In this document: positions 1-9,004 of the stretch, piece by piece
Layout: each line of letters starts with the position of its first letter
Position numbering within the stretch: the first letter of the stretch is position 1
Source: Deltaproteobacteria bacterium
Lineage (GTDB): Bacteria > Myxococcota_A > Polyangia > Polyangiales > JADJMO01
Direction: 5' to 3'
Length of the DNA stretch: 64,000 bases
NCBI GenBank assembly: GCA_016182965.1
Contig: JACPFM010000007.1
Location: 6,248-70,247, forward strand
Made by a program: the position numbers and the translations under genes
The notes under the pieces: generated by a model
Told to the model about the DNA's origin: nothing
Database searches by the model: none
Seen by the model: the letters and a program-made list of their open reading frames with translations, nothing else

Positions 1-126
1 AACGCGAACGCGAACGCGAACGCGAACGCGAACGCGAACGCGAACGCGAACGCGAACGCGAACGCGAACGCGAACGCGAACGCGAACGCGAACGCGAACG
101 CGAACGCGAACGCGAACGCGAACGCG
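1..126. repeat. AACGCG hexamer tandem array
   Basis: Twenty-one perfect, uninterrupted copies of AACGCG start at the first base, so the array continues beyond the left edge. Because the unit is a multiple of three, changes in copy number would not shift a reading frame. A shorter, degenerate array of the same unit in the same orientation lies at 1365-1418, on the other side of the two four-helix-bundle genes. Nothing in the array itself suggests coding. Confidence 0.97.
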
Positions 127-180
127 GAGGACTTCGCTTCGCTCGGCGCGCGGGAGGGTACCCGCGTACTCAGCGCTGTC

Positions 181-228
181 CAGGCCGCAGCGGCGCTGCG
201 CGCCGTGCTCGCTTCGCTCGCAGCCTGG
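181..228. repeat. Hairpin-bearing inverted repeat, left copy
   Basis: The reverse complement of this segment matches 1263-1313. The outer 24 bases differ at two positions, and the last nine (CTGCGGCCT) are identical. The middle differs in sequence, but both copies keep a hairpin: arms GGCGC/GCGCC here, CCGCGGC/GCCGCGG in the right copy. A preserved fold with changed bases suggests selection on structure, either DNA cruciform or RNA. It lies between the hexamer array and the first four-helix-bundle gene. Confidence 0.6.
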
Positions 229-322
229 ACTGCGCCTCCGTGCGCGGGTGCGTGGGCACCACGCCGAGTGAAGCTCGGGCGCGAGGGGCGCTCGGGTGAC
301 TCGGCGTGGAAAGGGTCACGCC

Positions 323-643
323 ATGTTGCGCATCTATCGAGTTGCTCTCGACGTCGTTCGCAGGCTCCAGCCGTATGTCTTGCAGATTCGGCGGCGGCAG
401 CCGTCGCTGGCCGATCAGCTCGATCGCGCATGCGACACGACCGTGCTGGGCATCGCCGAGGGGTCGCGGTCTCTCGGCAAGATCCGCGGGCAACACTACT
501 CGCGGGGGGCGGCGTCGATGGACGAAGCCAATGGGTGCATCGATCTCGCGCTGGCGAAGGGGCACATCGGCTCGTTCGATGGTGATCTGCGGGAAGCGAT
601 GAAGCAGATCATCGGCACGCTCACCAAGTGTGTCGGGCGGTGA
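323..643 (+). CDS. Four-helix-bundle protein (23S rRNA intervening-sequence family)
   Basis: A 106-residue helical protein starting MLRIYRVALDVVRRL. Features typical of the TIGR02436/IVP family are the N-terminal helix, the segment LADQLDRACDTTVLGIAEGSRS, and the later SMDEANGCIDLALAKGHI helix. Family members are small helical-bundle proteins encoded in 23S rRNA intervening sequences or free-standing; some relatives serve diversity-generating retroelements. No reverse transcriptase or template repeat is visible here. The ATG at 323 puts the family motif at the N-terminus and follows a weak GGAAAGGG. A similar gene (873-1190) faces it. The molecular role is unknown. Confidence 0.75.
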   Translation: MLRIYRVALDVVRRLQPYVLQIRRRQPSLADQLDRACDTTVLGIAEGSRSLGKIRGQHYSRGAASMDEANGCIDLALAKGHIGSFDGDLREAMKQIIGTLTKCVGR

Positions 644-662
644 CGGGGTGACGGGGCGACGG

Positions 663-758
663 GCCGGCGTGCACGCGCGCGCCGGCCCGGCCGCTGCACC
701 AATCGAGTGGGGCGCCACCTGCGCGCTGGCGACGAGCCGGCGTGCACGCGCGCGCCGG
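663..758. repeat. Pair of 23-bp GC-rich direct repeats
   Basis: Two identical 23-base copies at 663-685 and 736-758 begin GCCGGCGTGCACG and end GCGCGCCGG. The GTGCAC core and flanks are partly self-complementary. They lie between the 3' ends of two convergent genes, where either copy could form a hairpin and end transcription. The 644-872 interval has no convincing gene. Confidence 0.6.
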
Positions 759-872
759 GGGCCCGGGCCTCCTCGCGCAGCTCGGCCTCACGTGCGTCGG
801 GATCAACTGGGTCGGGCAGTGAGCGCGGGCGGCGGACCGGCGCGGGTGCAACGCCAGTCCGCCGCGACTCGC

Positions 873-1190
873 TCACCGCGCGTTCTTGAACAGCGTCGCG
901 ACCACCCTGCGCATGCGGTCGAGTAGCTCGGGGTCGAACGAGTGGACGTACTCGAACGCCACCGCCGTCTCGACGCCGGCGATGACCTCGTTCATCGATC
1001 CTGCAGCCGAGTGATAACGCGCCGCCCGATTGCGGCCGCGACTGTACGAGCCCTCCGCCGTGTTGAGCGGAACGCTCGCCAAGGCACGCCGCAGCTGCCG
1101 CCCCAGGTCGCGGTCGTGCTGCTCGATGCGGTCGATGATCGGCAGCAGCGCACGGATGATCTCGAGAATGACGGAGTAGATTCGAAGCAC
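873..1190 (-). CDS. Four-helix-bundle protein (23S rRNA intervening-sequence family)
   Basis: A 105-residue relative of the protein at 323-643, convergent with it. It starts MLRIYSVILEIIRALLP and keeps DLGRQLRRALASVPLNTAEGS followed by an arginine-rich turn and SMNEVIAGVETA. The family seryl/glycine turn after the second helix is present. I chose the GTG at 1190 because GGGAGG lies eight bases upstream and the family motif then starts at residue 1; upstream ATGs add a low-complexity Ala/Gly stretch. The pair sits between inverted hairpin elements and hexamer arrays, which suggests an accessory or mobile unit. Function unknown. Confidence 0.75.
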   Translation of the reverse strand: MLRIYSVILEIIRALLPIIDRIEQHDRDLGRQLRRALASVPLNTAEGSYSRGRNRAARYHSAAGSMNEVIAGVETAVAFEYVHSFDPELLDRMRRVVATLFKNAR

Positions 1191-1262
1191 GGCAGTAACC
1201 TCCCGCCCCGAGCTTCCTTCGCTCGAAGCGGCTGCCCCCGCACCCCGGAGCGCAGGGCTGAT

Positions 1263-1313
1263 CAAGGCTGCGAGCGCAGCGAGCACCGCGGCAAAGCCGC
1301 GGCTGCGGCCTTG
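1263..1313. repeat. Hairpin-bearing inverted repeat, right copy
   Basis: This is the reverse-complement partner of 181-228. It contains a perfect CCGCGGC-AAA-GCCGCGG hairpin at 1286-1302. It lies upstream of the minus-strand four-helix-bundle gene and just before the second hexamer array, mirroring the left side. The rest of the interval 1191-1519 shows no gene I can support. Confidence 0.6.
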
Positions 1314-1364
1314 AACAGCCCGAGCACCGGGGTACGATCGCGCAGCTTCGAGCGGAGAAGATGT

Positions 1365-1418
1365 TACGCGGACGCGAACGCGAACGCGGACGCGAAGGCG
1401 AACGCGAACGCGAACGCG
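1365..1418. repeat. Degenerate AACGCG hexamer array
   Basis: Nine hexamers in register, five perfect AACGCG and four with one substitution (TACGCG, GACGCG twice, AAGGCG). The orientation is the same as in the array at 1-126, although the neighbouring hairpin elements are inverted. The decay contrasts with the perfect left array and suggests a different age or homogenisation. Confidence 0.9.
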
Positions 1419-1519
1419 GAGTTCGGCACGGGCGCGTGGGGCGCTCCGGCGAACCAGCGCGAAAGATCACTCCGTGGTGCGCGTCTGCGCGCTGCCCTGG
1501 AGAGCGCGCACCCTGCGCG

Positions 1520-2245
1520 TCACGACCTGCGCCGGAGCTCCTCCTCGAGCTCCCGCACGCGCGCTTCCGCGGCGCGTTGTTTCTCGAGCGCGGTCTCCTT
1601 CTCGGCGCGCTCCGACTCCTCGGCGGTCGCCCACCACTGCGTGCCCTCGTGGTCGTCGGCGACACGGAGGCGCTGGCCCTCGTCGACGACGAACAGCCAC
1701 GCTTGCAGGTACGGCGACCAGGCCGGGCCCTCGCCCGTGTACACGCGATCGAACCCTTCGTCGGTGCGCCTCCAGAGCTGCAGGCGCACGGGGCCTCGGC
1801 CGGGCGGGCCGGCCAGGAGCGGATCGAAGATCCATAGCTCCTCGACGCCGCACGCGGCGTACTTCTCCGGCGCGATGACGTAGTCCTTGTTCGGGTTTTC
1901 GGGGCTGACCACCTCGATGGCGAGGCGCGGCATGCGATGGCCCGGCTTCCAGGCGAGCAGCGACGCGACGGCGTCACCCTCCGGCGGGCGTGGCTCGACG
2001 ACGTAGACGTCGGGATCGACGCCGACGTTCCTGTGACGCTCGTCCCAGCGGACGGCCTGGTTTCGACCGACGAGCGCGTCGCGACCGGTGCGCGCGACCC
2101 AGGCGCGCAGCAGCTGCCATAGCAGGTCACAGGTCAGCACGTGGGAGTACGACTCCGGCATGGTCTCGTCCGTGAGCGTCCAGGACGCGGGAGGCTCGTC
2201 GAACGCGAGGCGGAGCGTCACGTACCGGTTCGTGGGCGTGGCCAT
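1520..2245 (-). CDS. Uma2-family (DUF820) putative nuclease
   Basis: A 241-residue protein with the Uma2 core of the PD-(D/E)xK fold: NVGVDPDVYVVEP, then PRLAIEVVSPENPNKDY (the E and following K positions) and the KYAACGVEELWIFDP helix-strand unit. The C-terminal ~45 residues are charged and Ala/Glu-rich (EKETALEKQRAAEARVRELEEEL), a likely coiled coil. Such proteins are abundant in cyanobacteria and myxobacteria and are annotated as restriction-like endonucleases, but their biology is not settled. A second Uma2 gene with the same architecture lies at 9286-10044. No toxin or methylase partner is adjacent. Confidence 0.85.
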   Translation of the reverse strand: MATPTNRYVTLRLAFDEPPASWTLTDETMPESYSHVLTCDLLWQLLRAWVARTGRDALVGRNQAVRWDERHRNVGVDPDVYVVEPRPPEGDAVASLLAWKPGHRMPRLAIEVVSPENPNKDYVIAPEKYAACGVEELWIFDPLLAGPPGRGPVRLQLWRRTDEGFDRVYTGEGPAWSPYLQAWLFVVDEGQRLRVADDHEGTQWWATAEESERAEKETALEKQRAAEARVRELEEELRRRS

Positions 2246-2414
2246 CGAGATCTCCGAGAGGGTAGCACCAGGGAGTCGACCGGCGACCGCGCTGAGTTGC
2301 GTGGGCTTGCAACGCGAGCGGGCGCGCTCGACGCGGCCGTAGGCAGTGGGAGCGTTCGTCTGCCATCATCGGGCTCCGATGGATGACCGAGCTCCCCGCG
2401 GCGCGACGGGACCG

Positions 2415-2915
2415 ATGCGCTCGACGTTCGCGCCCTTCTGCGTGCTGGCCGGGTGCGGCGGCGGCACGACGAGCGCGCCGGCGCCGACATCACCTGCGAC
2501 GACAGAGCCTGTCGCATCTCCGGCAGTGTCGACGAGCGATGCGCCGACGAGCGGCGGGACCAGCGCAAAGCCCGCGAGCTTCGCGCACCCCGATCACCCC
2601 GGGCTGCAGATCACCGACCTGAAGGTCGGCAGCGGACCGGAGGTGAAGCCGGGCGACACCATCGAGGTCAACTACGTCGGCACGCTCGAGGACGGGACGG
2701 TGTTCGACCAGACGCAGAGCGGGCCCGCGACGTTCGCCATCGGCAAGGGCATGTTGATCAAAGGGTGGGACGCCGGCGTGCCCGGCATGCGCGTCGGCGG
2801 CGTGCGGCGGTTGTTCGTTCCGGCGTCGCTCGGCTACGGCCAAAAGGGCGCGCCGCCGAAGATCCCGCCGTACGCGGCGCTGATCTTCGAGATCGAGCTG
2901 CTCGCGATCAAGTGA
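2415..2915 (+). CDS. FKBP-type peptidyl-prolyl isomerase lipoprotein
   Basis: A 166-residue exported isomerase. The ATG at 2415 gives a short signal peptide ending in the lipobox LAGC, then a Pro/Ala/Thr-rich spacer of about 45 residues and one FKBP domain (DTIEVNYVGTLEDGTVFDQT, GMLIKGWDAGVPGMRVGG, LGYGQKGAPPKIPPYAALIFEIELL). These include the family Tyr, Asp, Trp and aromatic binding-pocket residues. It should catalyse proline isomerisation in the periplasm while anchored to a membrane. The signal n-region is very short, with only Arg2; an upstream ATG at 2379 would lengthen it. Its 3' end overlaps the convergent gene by eight bases. Confidence 0.85.
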   Translation: MRSTFAPFCVLAGCGGGTTSAPAPTSPATTEPVASPAVSTSDAPTSGGTSAKPASFAHPDHPGLQITDLKVGSGPEVKPGDTIEVNYVGTLEDGTVFDQTQSGPATFAIGKGMLIKGWDAGVPGMRVGGVRRLFVPASLGYGQKGAPPKIPPYAALIFEIELLAIK

Positions 2916-5119
2916 CGTCGCGCGCGCGGATCGCCAACACGGCGACGCCGCCTGTCGTACGGACGGCGCAGGCCAGGCGATCGTCGGCGCCGGTGGGGGT
3001 CCACGAGACCTCGCGGCCCCCTTCTCCCGACGACGGGTCGACCTCGCCGTCGGCCTGCCAGCGCGTGCTGATCGAGGCGGGACCGCCGCGCAGGCGCACG
3101 GTCACCCGATCGCCGTCGCGCTCCGCGAAGAGCGCGACCTGGGGCGGCGCCCACAGCGGCAGATCGCGCGTGCGCTCGGCGCGGCGCGGGGTCGTGTCCT
3201 GCCACTGATCGATCAGCGGGTCGCGCGGCTCGAGGCGGCCGAACGTCGCGTCGGCGTCGGCGCTGTCGCCGACGGTCGAATCGCCCGTGTCGTAGCCGGT
3301 GTCGGGCGGGAGCGCGTCGACCGGACCCCAGTCGAAGCCGGTGTCGGGCGGCGGCGGATCGGCGGGACCGAAGTCGTAGCCGCTGTCGGGCGGGAGCGCG
3401 TCGACCGGACCCCAGTCGAACGCGCTGTCGGGCGGGACCGGATCGACGACGTCGCTCGTGTCCTTCAGGCCGGTGTCCGGCGGGACCGGGTCGGCCGTCT
3501 CGGTGGTCTTGCCGCCGCAGCCGGTCGCCCACACCGACAGCGCCGAGGCGAACGCCGCGTGCTGCACGATCGAGAGGAGCTTGCTCGACGCTCGCGAGGG
3601 AGGCGGCGCGGCGAAGCTCTCGGCGAAGCGCGACATGTCGAACTGCAGCTCGTCGATCGCGCGGTGCCACACCCGGTCCATCGCGGCGATCTTCAGGCCG
3701 AGCAGCGCGGTCGCGCGGGCGATGCGATCGTGATCGGCGAGATCGACGGACGCCGCGAGCTCGAGCGCCTCCTCGATGAGATCGGCGGTCTCGTTGGCGA
3801 TGCCGCGGGTCAGATCGCGCGCGCGCGCGGCGAGCGCGTCGGCGCGCGGGCCCCCGTAGAAGTACTGGAGGATCTTCGCCGAGTAGCCCAGGCTCATGTA
3901 GCGGTTGCCGATGCCGTCGCAGGCGAAGTTGCGCTCGCGGAAGGCGGCGGAGCAGATGCGGAAGAGCAGCTCGGTGCGATCGTCGGTGACGCGATAGTCC
4001 CAGCCGAGGTAGCTGCCGCCGAGCGCGTTCTTCTCGGCGAGCGACAGGTGCAGCGGCGTGCCGTGATACGGCTCGGCGCGGCAGAAGTTCACCGGGTGAT
4101 CGGCGTGCTCGCGGATGAAGCGGACGTTCTCGCGCACGTCGTCGATCGTGGAGCTCGGCTCGAAGAGCAGGAGGTTGTAGCAGACGAAGATGCCCGCCTC
4201 GCGCGCGGCCCGCAGCGCGTCGCGAACGTGCGAGGTCTGGGTGCGGCTCGGCGAGGTCTCGCATGAGCTCCGGCGTGACCGAATCGGGGCGACATTTGCC
4301 GATGAAGGCGACGCGCCCGACGCCGTAGTCGTCGAGGGTGGCGCGGATCGCCCGCACGCGCGCGACCGAGTCGCGCGGCCGCGGCATGAGGAAGTTGTCG
4401 TCGTGGAAGCAGAAGAGCCCGCGCCCGCCGGCGGTGTGCGCGAGCAAGGCCATCTCTCGCGCGACGTTCTCGGGCGAGCGATGACGGAGCGTCTGCCCCC
4501 CGCCGTGCGCGCGCGCGTCGCGGTAGAAGGTGGTGATCGAGCAGTAGGTGCACGAGCCCCAGCAGCCGCGGCCGCCCATGATCGGGATGAACGGGATCCC
4601 GAGGTGGCGCGCGTGCGCGCGATAGCGCTTGGCGAACGGCACCGCGTCGAGCTCGGCGACGAGCGCGCGGGCCGCGGTGCGGTGGGGCATGCCGCGACCG
4701 GGCAGGGCGAGGCCGGCGACGTCGTCGAGGCGCCCGCCGCGCTCGAGCGCGTCGAGCAGATCGACGAAGGCCTCCTCGCCCTCGTACATGACGACGGAGT
4801 CGACGCCGTTGCTGCGCGCGAGCACCTCGCGGAACGCCATCGTCGGGAACTGCCCGCCCGCGGTGACGTGCCCCTCGTAGCCGCGGGCGCGGAGGCTCCG
4901 AGCGAGCGTGAGGAAGTCGTGCGCGCGGTGCTGGAACTGCGCGCTGAGACCGACGACGTCGGGGCGCTTGGCGAGCACCGCGTCGATCACGCCGCGCAGC
5001 TGCGCGGTCCGGTCGAACGGCACGATGTCGACCCGGTGCCCCGCACGCTCGGCGCATGCGGCGATGATCCCGACGCCAAGGTTCTCCTCCAGATCGGCCC
5101 CGACCAGGACGACGCGCAT
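2908..5119 (-). pseudogene. B12-binding radical SAM protein with repetitive tail, frame-broken
   Basis: The N-terminal frame (ATG 5119, SD GGAGGAG) has a cobalamin-binding-like domain (VLVGADLEENLGVG, GQFPTMAFREVL) and a radical SAM core with the CWGSCTYC [4Fe-4S] motif, continuing to about 4256 (ELMRDL). The homologous reading resumes in another frame (TQTSHVRDALRAAREAGIFVCYNLLLFEP, then NFCRAEPYHGTPL) and runs to 2908. About 20-25 residues expected between the two halves are absent, so this is an out-of-frame internal deletion, not a simple 1-nt slip. After the catalytic part comes a hydrophobic stretch ending ATGCGG, a Pro/Asp repeat region with a 28-residue unit (DNA 3300-3440), and a C-terminal beta-rich domain. 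As sequenced, it cannot make the full protein. Confidence 0.8.
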
Positions 5120-5282
5120 GGGACTCCTCCCCCGCGGCGGTGCGCGGACGGCGGAGCAAGAGCAGCGCGCGTACCACCCGGGCGGGCGCAGAATTCGGCG
5201 ATTGGTGGCGCAGACCACGCAAGAACTGCGCGCCGCCGCAAACTCAGCAGTCGCCGAGCACCCTTGTCTCGGGGCCTCTCCT

Positions 5283-5678
5283 TCAGCAGGCGTCAGGCGC
5301 GCATTGCCACCGCCCGTCGGCGCCGCAGAGGCACGAGCGACCGCACGACTCGACGACGCACCCGAACTTCGTCGCGCCGCAGGGCACGCCAGGGGCGCAG
5401 CTGAGGAGAGGATCGCTGCCGAGGGTCGCGCAACCGGGCGGCGACTTGCACTCGACGAGCAGCCCCTCCTCGCACCGGCACACGGCGGTCTCGAGGCACG
5501 CGCCGGTCGCCGGCCGGAAGAAGGTGCAGCCCTCCTGGGACTTGGGGCAGCGCAGACCGTCGCCGACGGTGATCGGGCAGTACTCGCCCGTGTTGGTGCG
5601 ATCGCGCTCGATGGGCGTGCGTGCGCTGCACCCGACGACGAGCGCCCCCACGAAGGGCAGGAAGAGGAAGGCTCTCAA
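5283..5678 (-). CDS. Cys-rich lipoprotein, unknown function
   Basis: An exported protein of about 131 residues. The signal peptide RAFLFLPFVGALVVGC ends in a lipobox (LVVGC). The mature part has 15 or so cysteines in a spaced pattern (GLRCPKSQEGC, CRCEEGLLVEC, GRSCLCGADGRWQC), consistent with disulfide-stabilised small modules. The TTG at 5678 puts the start directly before the signal peptide; an ATG at 5750 would add an Arg-rich extension. No enzymatic motif. It sits upstream of, and divergent from, the Omp85-like gene at 5802. Confidence 0.6.
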   Translation of the reverse strand: MRAFLFLPFVGALVVGCSARTPIERDRTNTGEYCPITVGDGLRCPKSQEGCTFFRPATGACLETAVCRCEEGLLVECKSPPGCATLGSDPLLSCAPGVPCGATKFGCVVESCGRSCLCGADGRWQCAPDAC

Positions 5679-5801
5679 GATGAACCGGAGCGTAGCGCGA
5701 CCACGTCGACGCGCGACATCCCTCCGTACGCCCGGCCGCGGGCGCACCACGGAGCGTGGACCTCAGCGTGGACGTCATCGCCTGGTGTACGCTCGCCGCG
5801 C

Positions 5802-7586
5802 GTGGGGCGGCTCCGATCGATCGTCTTCGCGGGTCTGCTCGCCGCCGCGCCGCGGCTCGCCGTGGCCGACGCGCCCAAGGCGCCGAAGTCCGTCACCCAC
5901 GAGTACTCGCCGTACGAGAAGGAGTCGATCCGCATCGCGCTCGCCCAGACGGGGCGCGAGATCGAGCCGAGCCCGGAGGGCAAGACGATCGAGGGCTGGG
6001 ACGTGGTCGCCCTCGACGTCTTCTAGAAGCGCGATCCGGTCCCCACCTTCTTCAACGTCTTCCACTGGACCTCGCGGCCCTACACGATCTCGCGCGAGCT
6101 GCTGCAGGAGGCGGGCGAGCCGTATCGCAAGGTCCTCATCGACGAGACGGCGCGCAACCTGCGCAAGCTCTCGGCGCAGCTGTCGCTCGTGCTGGTGGTC
6201 GCGGTGAAGGGCAGCCGCCCCGGCGCGGTGCGCGTGCTCTTGATCACCAAGGACGTGTGGAGCCTCCGGCTCAACTCCAACTTCCGGGTGACCAGCGGCG
6301 GGTTCGAGCAGCTGTACCTGCAGCCCAGCGAGCAGAACGTCTTCGGCACGCACCACGTGGCCGCCTTCGACTTCTTCATGCAGCCGCTGTCGCAGGCGCT
6401 CGGCGGCTACTACAAGATCCCTTGGATCGCCGGAACCCGCACGCAGCTGATCGGCGAGGCGGGCGTGATCCTGAACCGGCCGACCGGGCGCTCCGAGGGC
6501 TCGTACGGCAACATCGTCCTCGGTCGGCCGCTGTTCGCGACGCAGACCGAGTGGTCGTGGGAGACGCGCCTGCAGTGGCGCAACGACGTCGCCCGCGTCT
6601 ACTCGAACGCGCAGCTCCGCGGGTTCGACGCGCGCATCACGCCGGATCGCGACGGCATCCCGTGGCAGTACCGGAGGCAGACGATCCTCGCGCGCGCGCA
6701 GGTGCTGCGGTCGTTCGGGTGGGCCTTCAAGCACGACGTGATGTTCGGCCTCCAGGCCTACGCCTTCGACTACAAGCACGGCAACCTGTCGCAGTACGCG
6801 CCGGAGGCGGTGGCGGAGTTCGAGCGCCGCGTGATGCCGCGGAGCGACGCGCGCATCGGCCCGTTCGTGCAGTGGCACTCGTACAAGAACGACTACCTCC
6901 GCGTGCTCGACGTCGAGATCATGGCGCTGCAGGAGGACTTCCGGCTCGGGCACGATCTGATCGCGCGGCTCTACCCGGTGCGCCGGGCCTTCGGGTCGAC
7001 GCGCAACTTCGTCGGCGTCGATCTTCGCGCGCAGTACACCATCCCGCTGCACGACGGCATCCTGCGCGGCTCGATCGAGAGCACCATCGAGGCGCAGGCC
7101 GATCGGGTGACCGACTCCACGCTCGAGAGCCGCCTGCGCATCGTCTCGCCGCGCACGCCGGTCGGGCGGCTGGTCTTCGACGGCGGCTTCGTGCGGCGGT
7201 TCCGCAACTACCTCAACCTCCTCGACGGGCTCGGCAGCGAGAGCCGACCGCGCGGCTACCCCACACGGTTCCTCATCGGCCCCAACGCCGTCGCCTACAC
7301 CACCGAGCTGCGCTCCCGCCCGCTCGAGATCCTGAAGACCCAGTGGGGCCTCGTGCTGTTCCACGACGCCGGCTCGGCCTACGAGACCACCAGCGACCTG
7401 CGCATGCACCACTCGGTCGGGGCGGGCCTGCGGGCGCTCTTCCCGCAGTTCGATCGCGTCGCGTTCCGGCTCGACTTCGGCGTGCCGCTCCGGGCGCCAG
7501 CGGGCGTGCCGGGCTTCTCGACCATCCTGACGGTCGATCAGGCGTTCTCGTTCCCCTCGATTCGCGAGAACACCACGCTCGATTGA
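5802..7586 (+). pseudogene. Omp85/BamA-like outer-membrane protein with in-frame TAG
   Basis: GTG at 5802 opens a Sec signal (GRLRSIVFAGLLAAAPRLAVADA) and a POTRA-like region. The frame is stopped by TAG at 6024-6026, right after WDVVALDVF. The same frame continues without gap as KRDPVPTFFNVFHWTSRPYTISRELL and runs to 7586 through a beta-barrel-like region of aromatic, alternating strands. TAG is one base from GAG (Glu), which fits the protein sequence. The intact protein would be about 594 residues, resembling the surface-antigen/BamA group that inserts or exports outer-membrane proteins. Either a true nonsense mutation or a sequencing error; re-initiation downstream would lack a signal peptide. 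Confidence 0.8.
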
Positions 7587-7603
7587 AGGTACGCTCGGCT
7601 CTC

Positions 7604-9004
7604 GTGAAGGCGACGCTCGAGGACCTGCGCAGCTCGCGGAGTGGAGGGCGGCGACACCGGCAGGAGGAGTGGCCTCAGGTCGACGTCGGGACCATCCCGA
7701 TGATCGACGGCCGCTACATGGTCGAGCGCGAGATCGCGCGCGGCTCGATGGGCGTCGTCTACCTCGCGCAGGACATCGGCCTCGGTCGCAAGGTCGCGCT
7801 GAAGCTGATCGCGCCCGAGCTCGCGCAGCGGCCCGAGGTCGTCGACTATTTCCAGCACGAGGCCGCGGCGCTCGCGTCGGTGCGCCACGAGAACGTGGTG
7901 CAGGTCTACGCGTTCGGCACCGAGGTGCACCCGGGCGAGACCGACGGCTCGATGTTCTTCGCCATGGAGTACGTCCGCGGCCGCGATCTCGACGAGATCA
8001 TCGCCGAGCACGCCGAGCACGGCGTCGACATCCCCACCTACCGCGCGCTCACCATCCTCCGGCAGATCGCCTCCGGGCTCGCCGCGGTGCACGCGACCGG
8101 CATCGTCCACCGCGACGTGAAGCCGGGCAACGTGGTCATCGAGACCGACAGCGGCCGCCCGGTGCTCGTCGACTTCGGCCTCGCGATGCCGCACGACCCG
8201 ACCGGCAAGCTGTCGTTCGCCGCCGCGGGCTCGCCCTCGTACATGGCGCCGGAGCAGGCGCGGAGCGAGGAGGGCGGCGGCGTCGGACCGCCGGCCGACG
8301 TGTACGCCTTCGGCGTCTCGGCGTTCGAGCTGCTCACCGGGCGCACCCCCTTCCTCTACGAGACGATCGAGGAGCAGCTGCGCGCGCACACCGAGGAGGT
8401 CCCGCCGCTGCTCTCGAAGCTGCGGCCGAACCTCCGCCCGTTCGATCGCGTGATGGCGCGCATGCTCGCCAAAGACCCGCGGGCTCGCTACGAGGGCTTC
8501 ACCTCGCTGGTCGGCGCGCTCGACGCCGCGATCGCCAAGTGGCGCTCCGGCTCGACGGATCCCGCGCCGTCGTACCCCGAGGGCGGCGGCCCCGGGCGCG
8601 GAGAGCTGCTGCGCATCCTGGTGGTCGATGACGACGACGCGTTCCGCAAGGTCGCCGCGCGCGCGGCGCAGCTCGCGTTCTACCGACGGCAGGTGTCGGT
8701 CTCCGTCGCGCGGTCCGGCGTCGAGGCGCTGAGCAAGGCCGAGCGCGCGGTGCCCGACTTGATCCTGCTCGATCTGAGCCTGCCCGGCCTCGACGGCGTC
8801 GAGACCATCTCGCGGCTGCGGGCGATGCCGCGTGGCACCGAGACGCGCGTGCTGGTGGTGACCGATCGGCAAGACGAAGCGGAGCGCTGGCGCTTCTCCA
8901 TCCTCGGCGTGAACGACTTCTTCGCGAAACAGCTGGGGTTGGCTCGGGAAGGACGAACCCGAGCCGGTGCCCTCGTCGCGGTCGATGTGAAACCCCCGGA
9001 CTGA
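7604..9004 (+). CDS. Ser/Thr protein kinase with C-terminal receiver domain
   Basis: A 466-residue fusion. The Hanks-type kinase covers ~residues 36-310: glycine loop ARGSMGVVYLA, catalytic Lys67, HRDVKPGN near 169, DFG at 190, APEQ at 215. A CheY-like receiver follows, with acidic pocket VVDDDDAF (~341), phosphoacceptor Asp390, Thr420 and Lys442. The GTG at 7604 follows the Omp85-like gene by 17 bases, so they may be co-transcribed. The C-terminus is odd: after Lys442 the usual proline is Gln and the last helix is replaced by GLAREGRTRAGAL, and the stop codon lies inside a hairpin repeat (8994-9013). The receiver is therefore probably truncated. Cytoplasmic. Confidence 0.85.
   Translation: MKATLEDLRSSRSGGRRHRQEEWPQVDVGTIPMIDGRYMVEREIARGSMGVVYLAQDIGLGRKVALKLIAPELAQRPEVVDYFQHEAAALASVRHENVVQVYAFGTEVHPGETDGSMFFAMEYVRGRDLDEIIAEHAEHGVDIPTYRALTILRQIASGLAAVHATGIVHRDVKPGNVVIETDSGRPVLVDFGLAMPHDPTGKLSFAAAGSPSYMAPEQARSEEGGGVGPPADVYAFGVSAFELLTGRTPFLYETIEEQLRAHTEEVPPLLSKLRPNLRPFDRVMARMLAKDPRARYEGFTSLVGALDAAIAKWRSGSTDPAPSYPEGGGPGRGELLRILVVDDDDAFRKVAARAAQLAFYRRQVSVSVARSGVEALSKAERAVPDLILLDLSLPGLDGVETISRLRAMPRGTETRVLVVTDRQDEAERWRFSILGVNDFFAKQLGLAREGRTRAGALVAVDVKPPD

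Noticed and set aside
1..126. CRISPR-like repeat array
   Set aside because: The hexamers are contiguous without spacers, and no cas genes are near.
323..1190. Diversity-generating retroelement
   Set aside because: The four-helix-bundle genes could be accessory proteins, but no reverse transcriptase or template/variable repeat is visible.
496..2130. Long minus-strand open frame over the four-helix-bundle and Uma2 genes
   Set aside because: Arg/Ser/Pro-rich composition and overlap with better genes; a GC-rich shadow.
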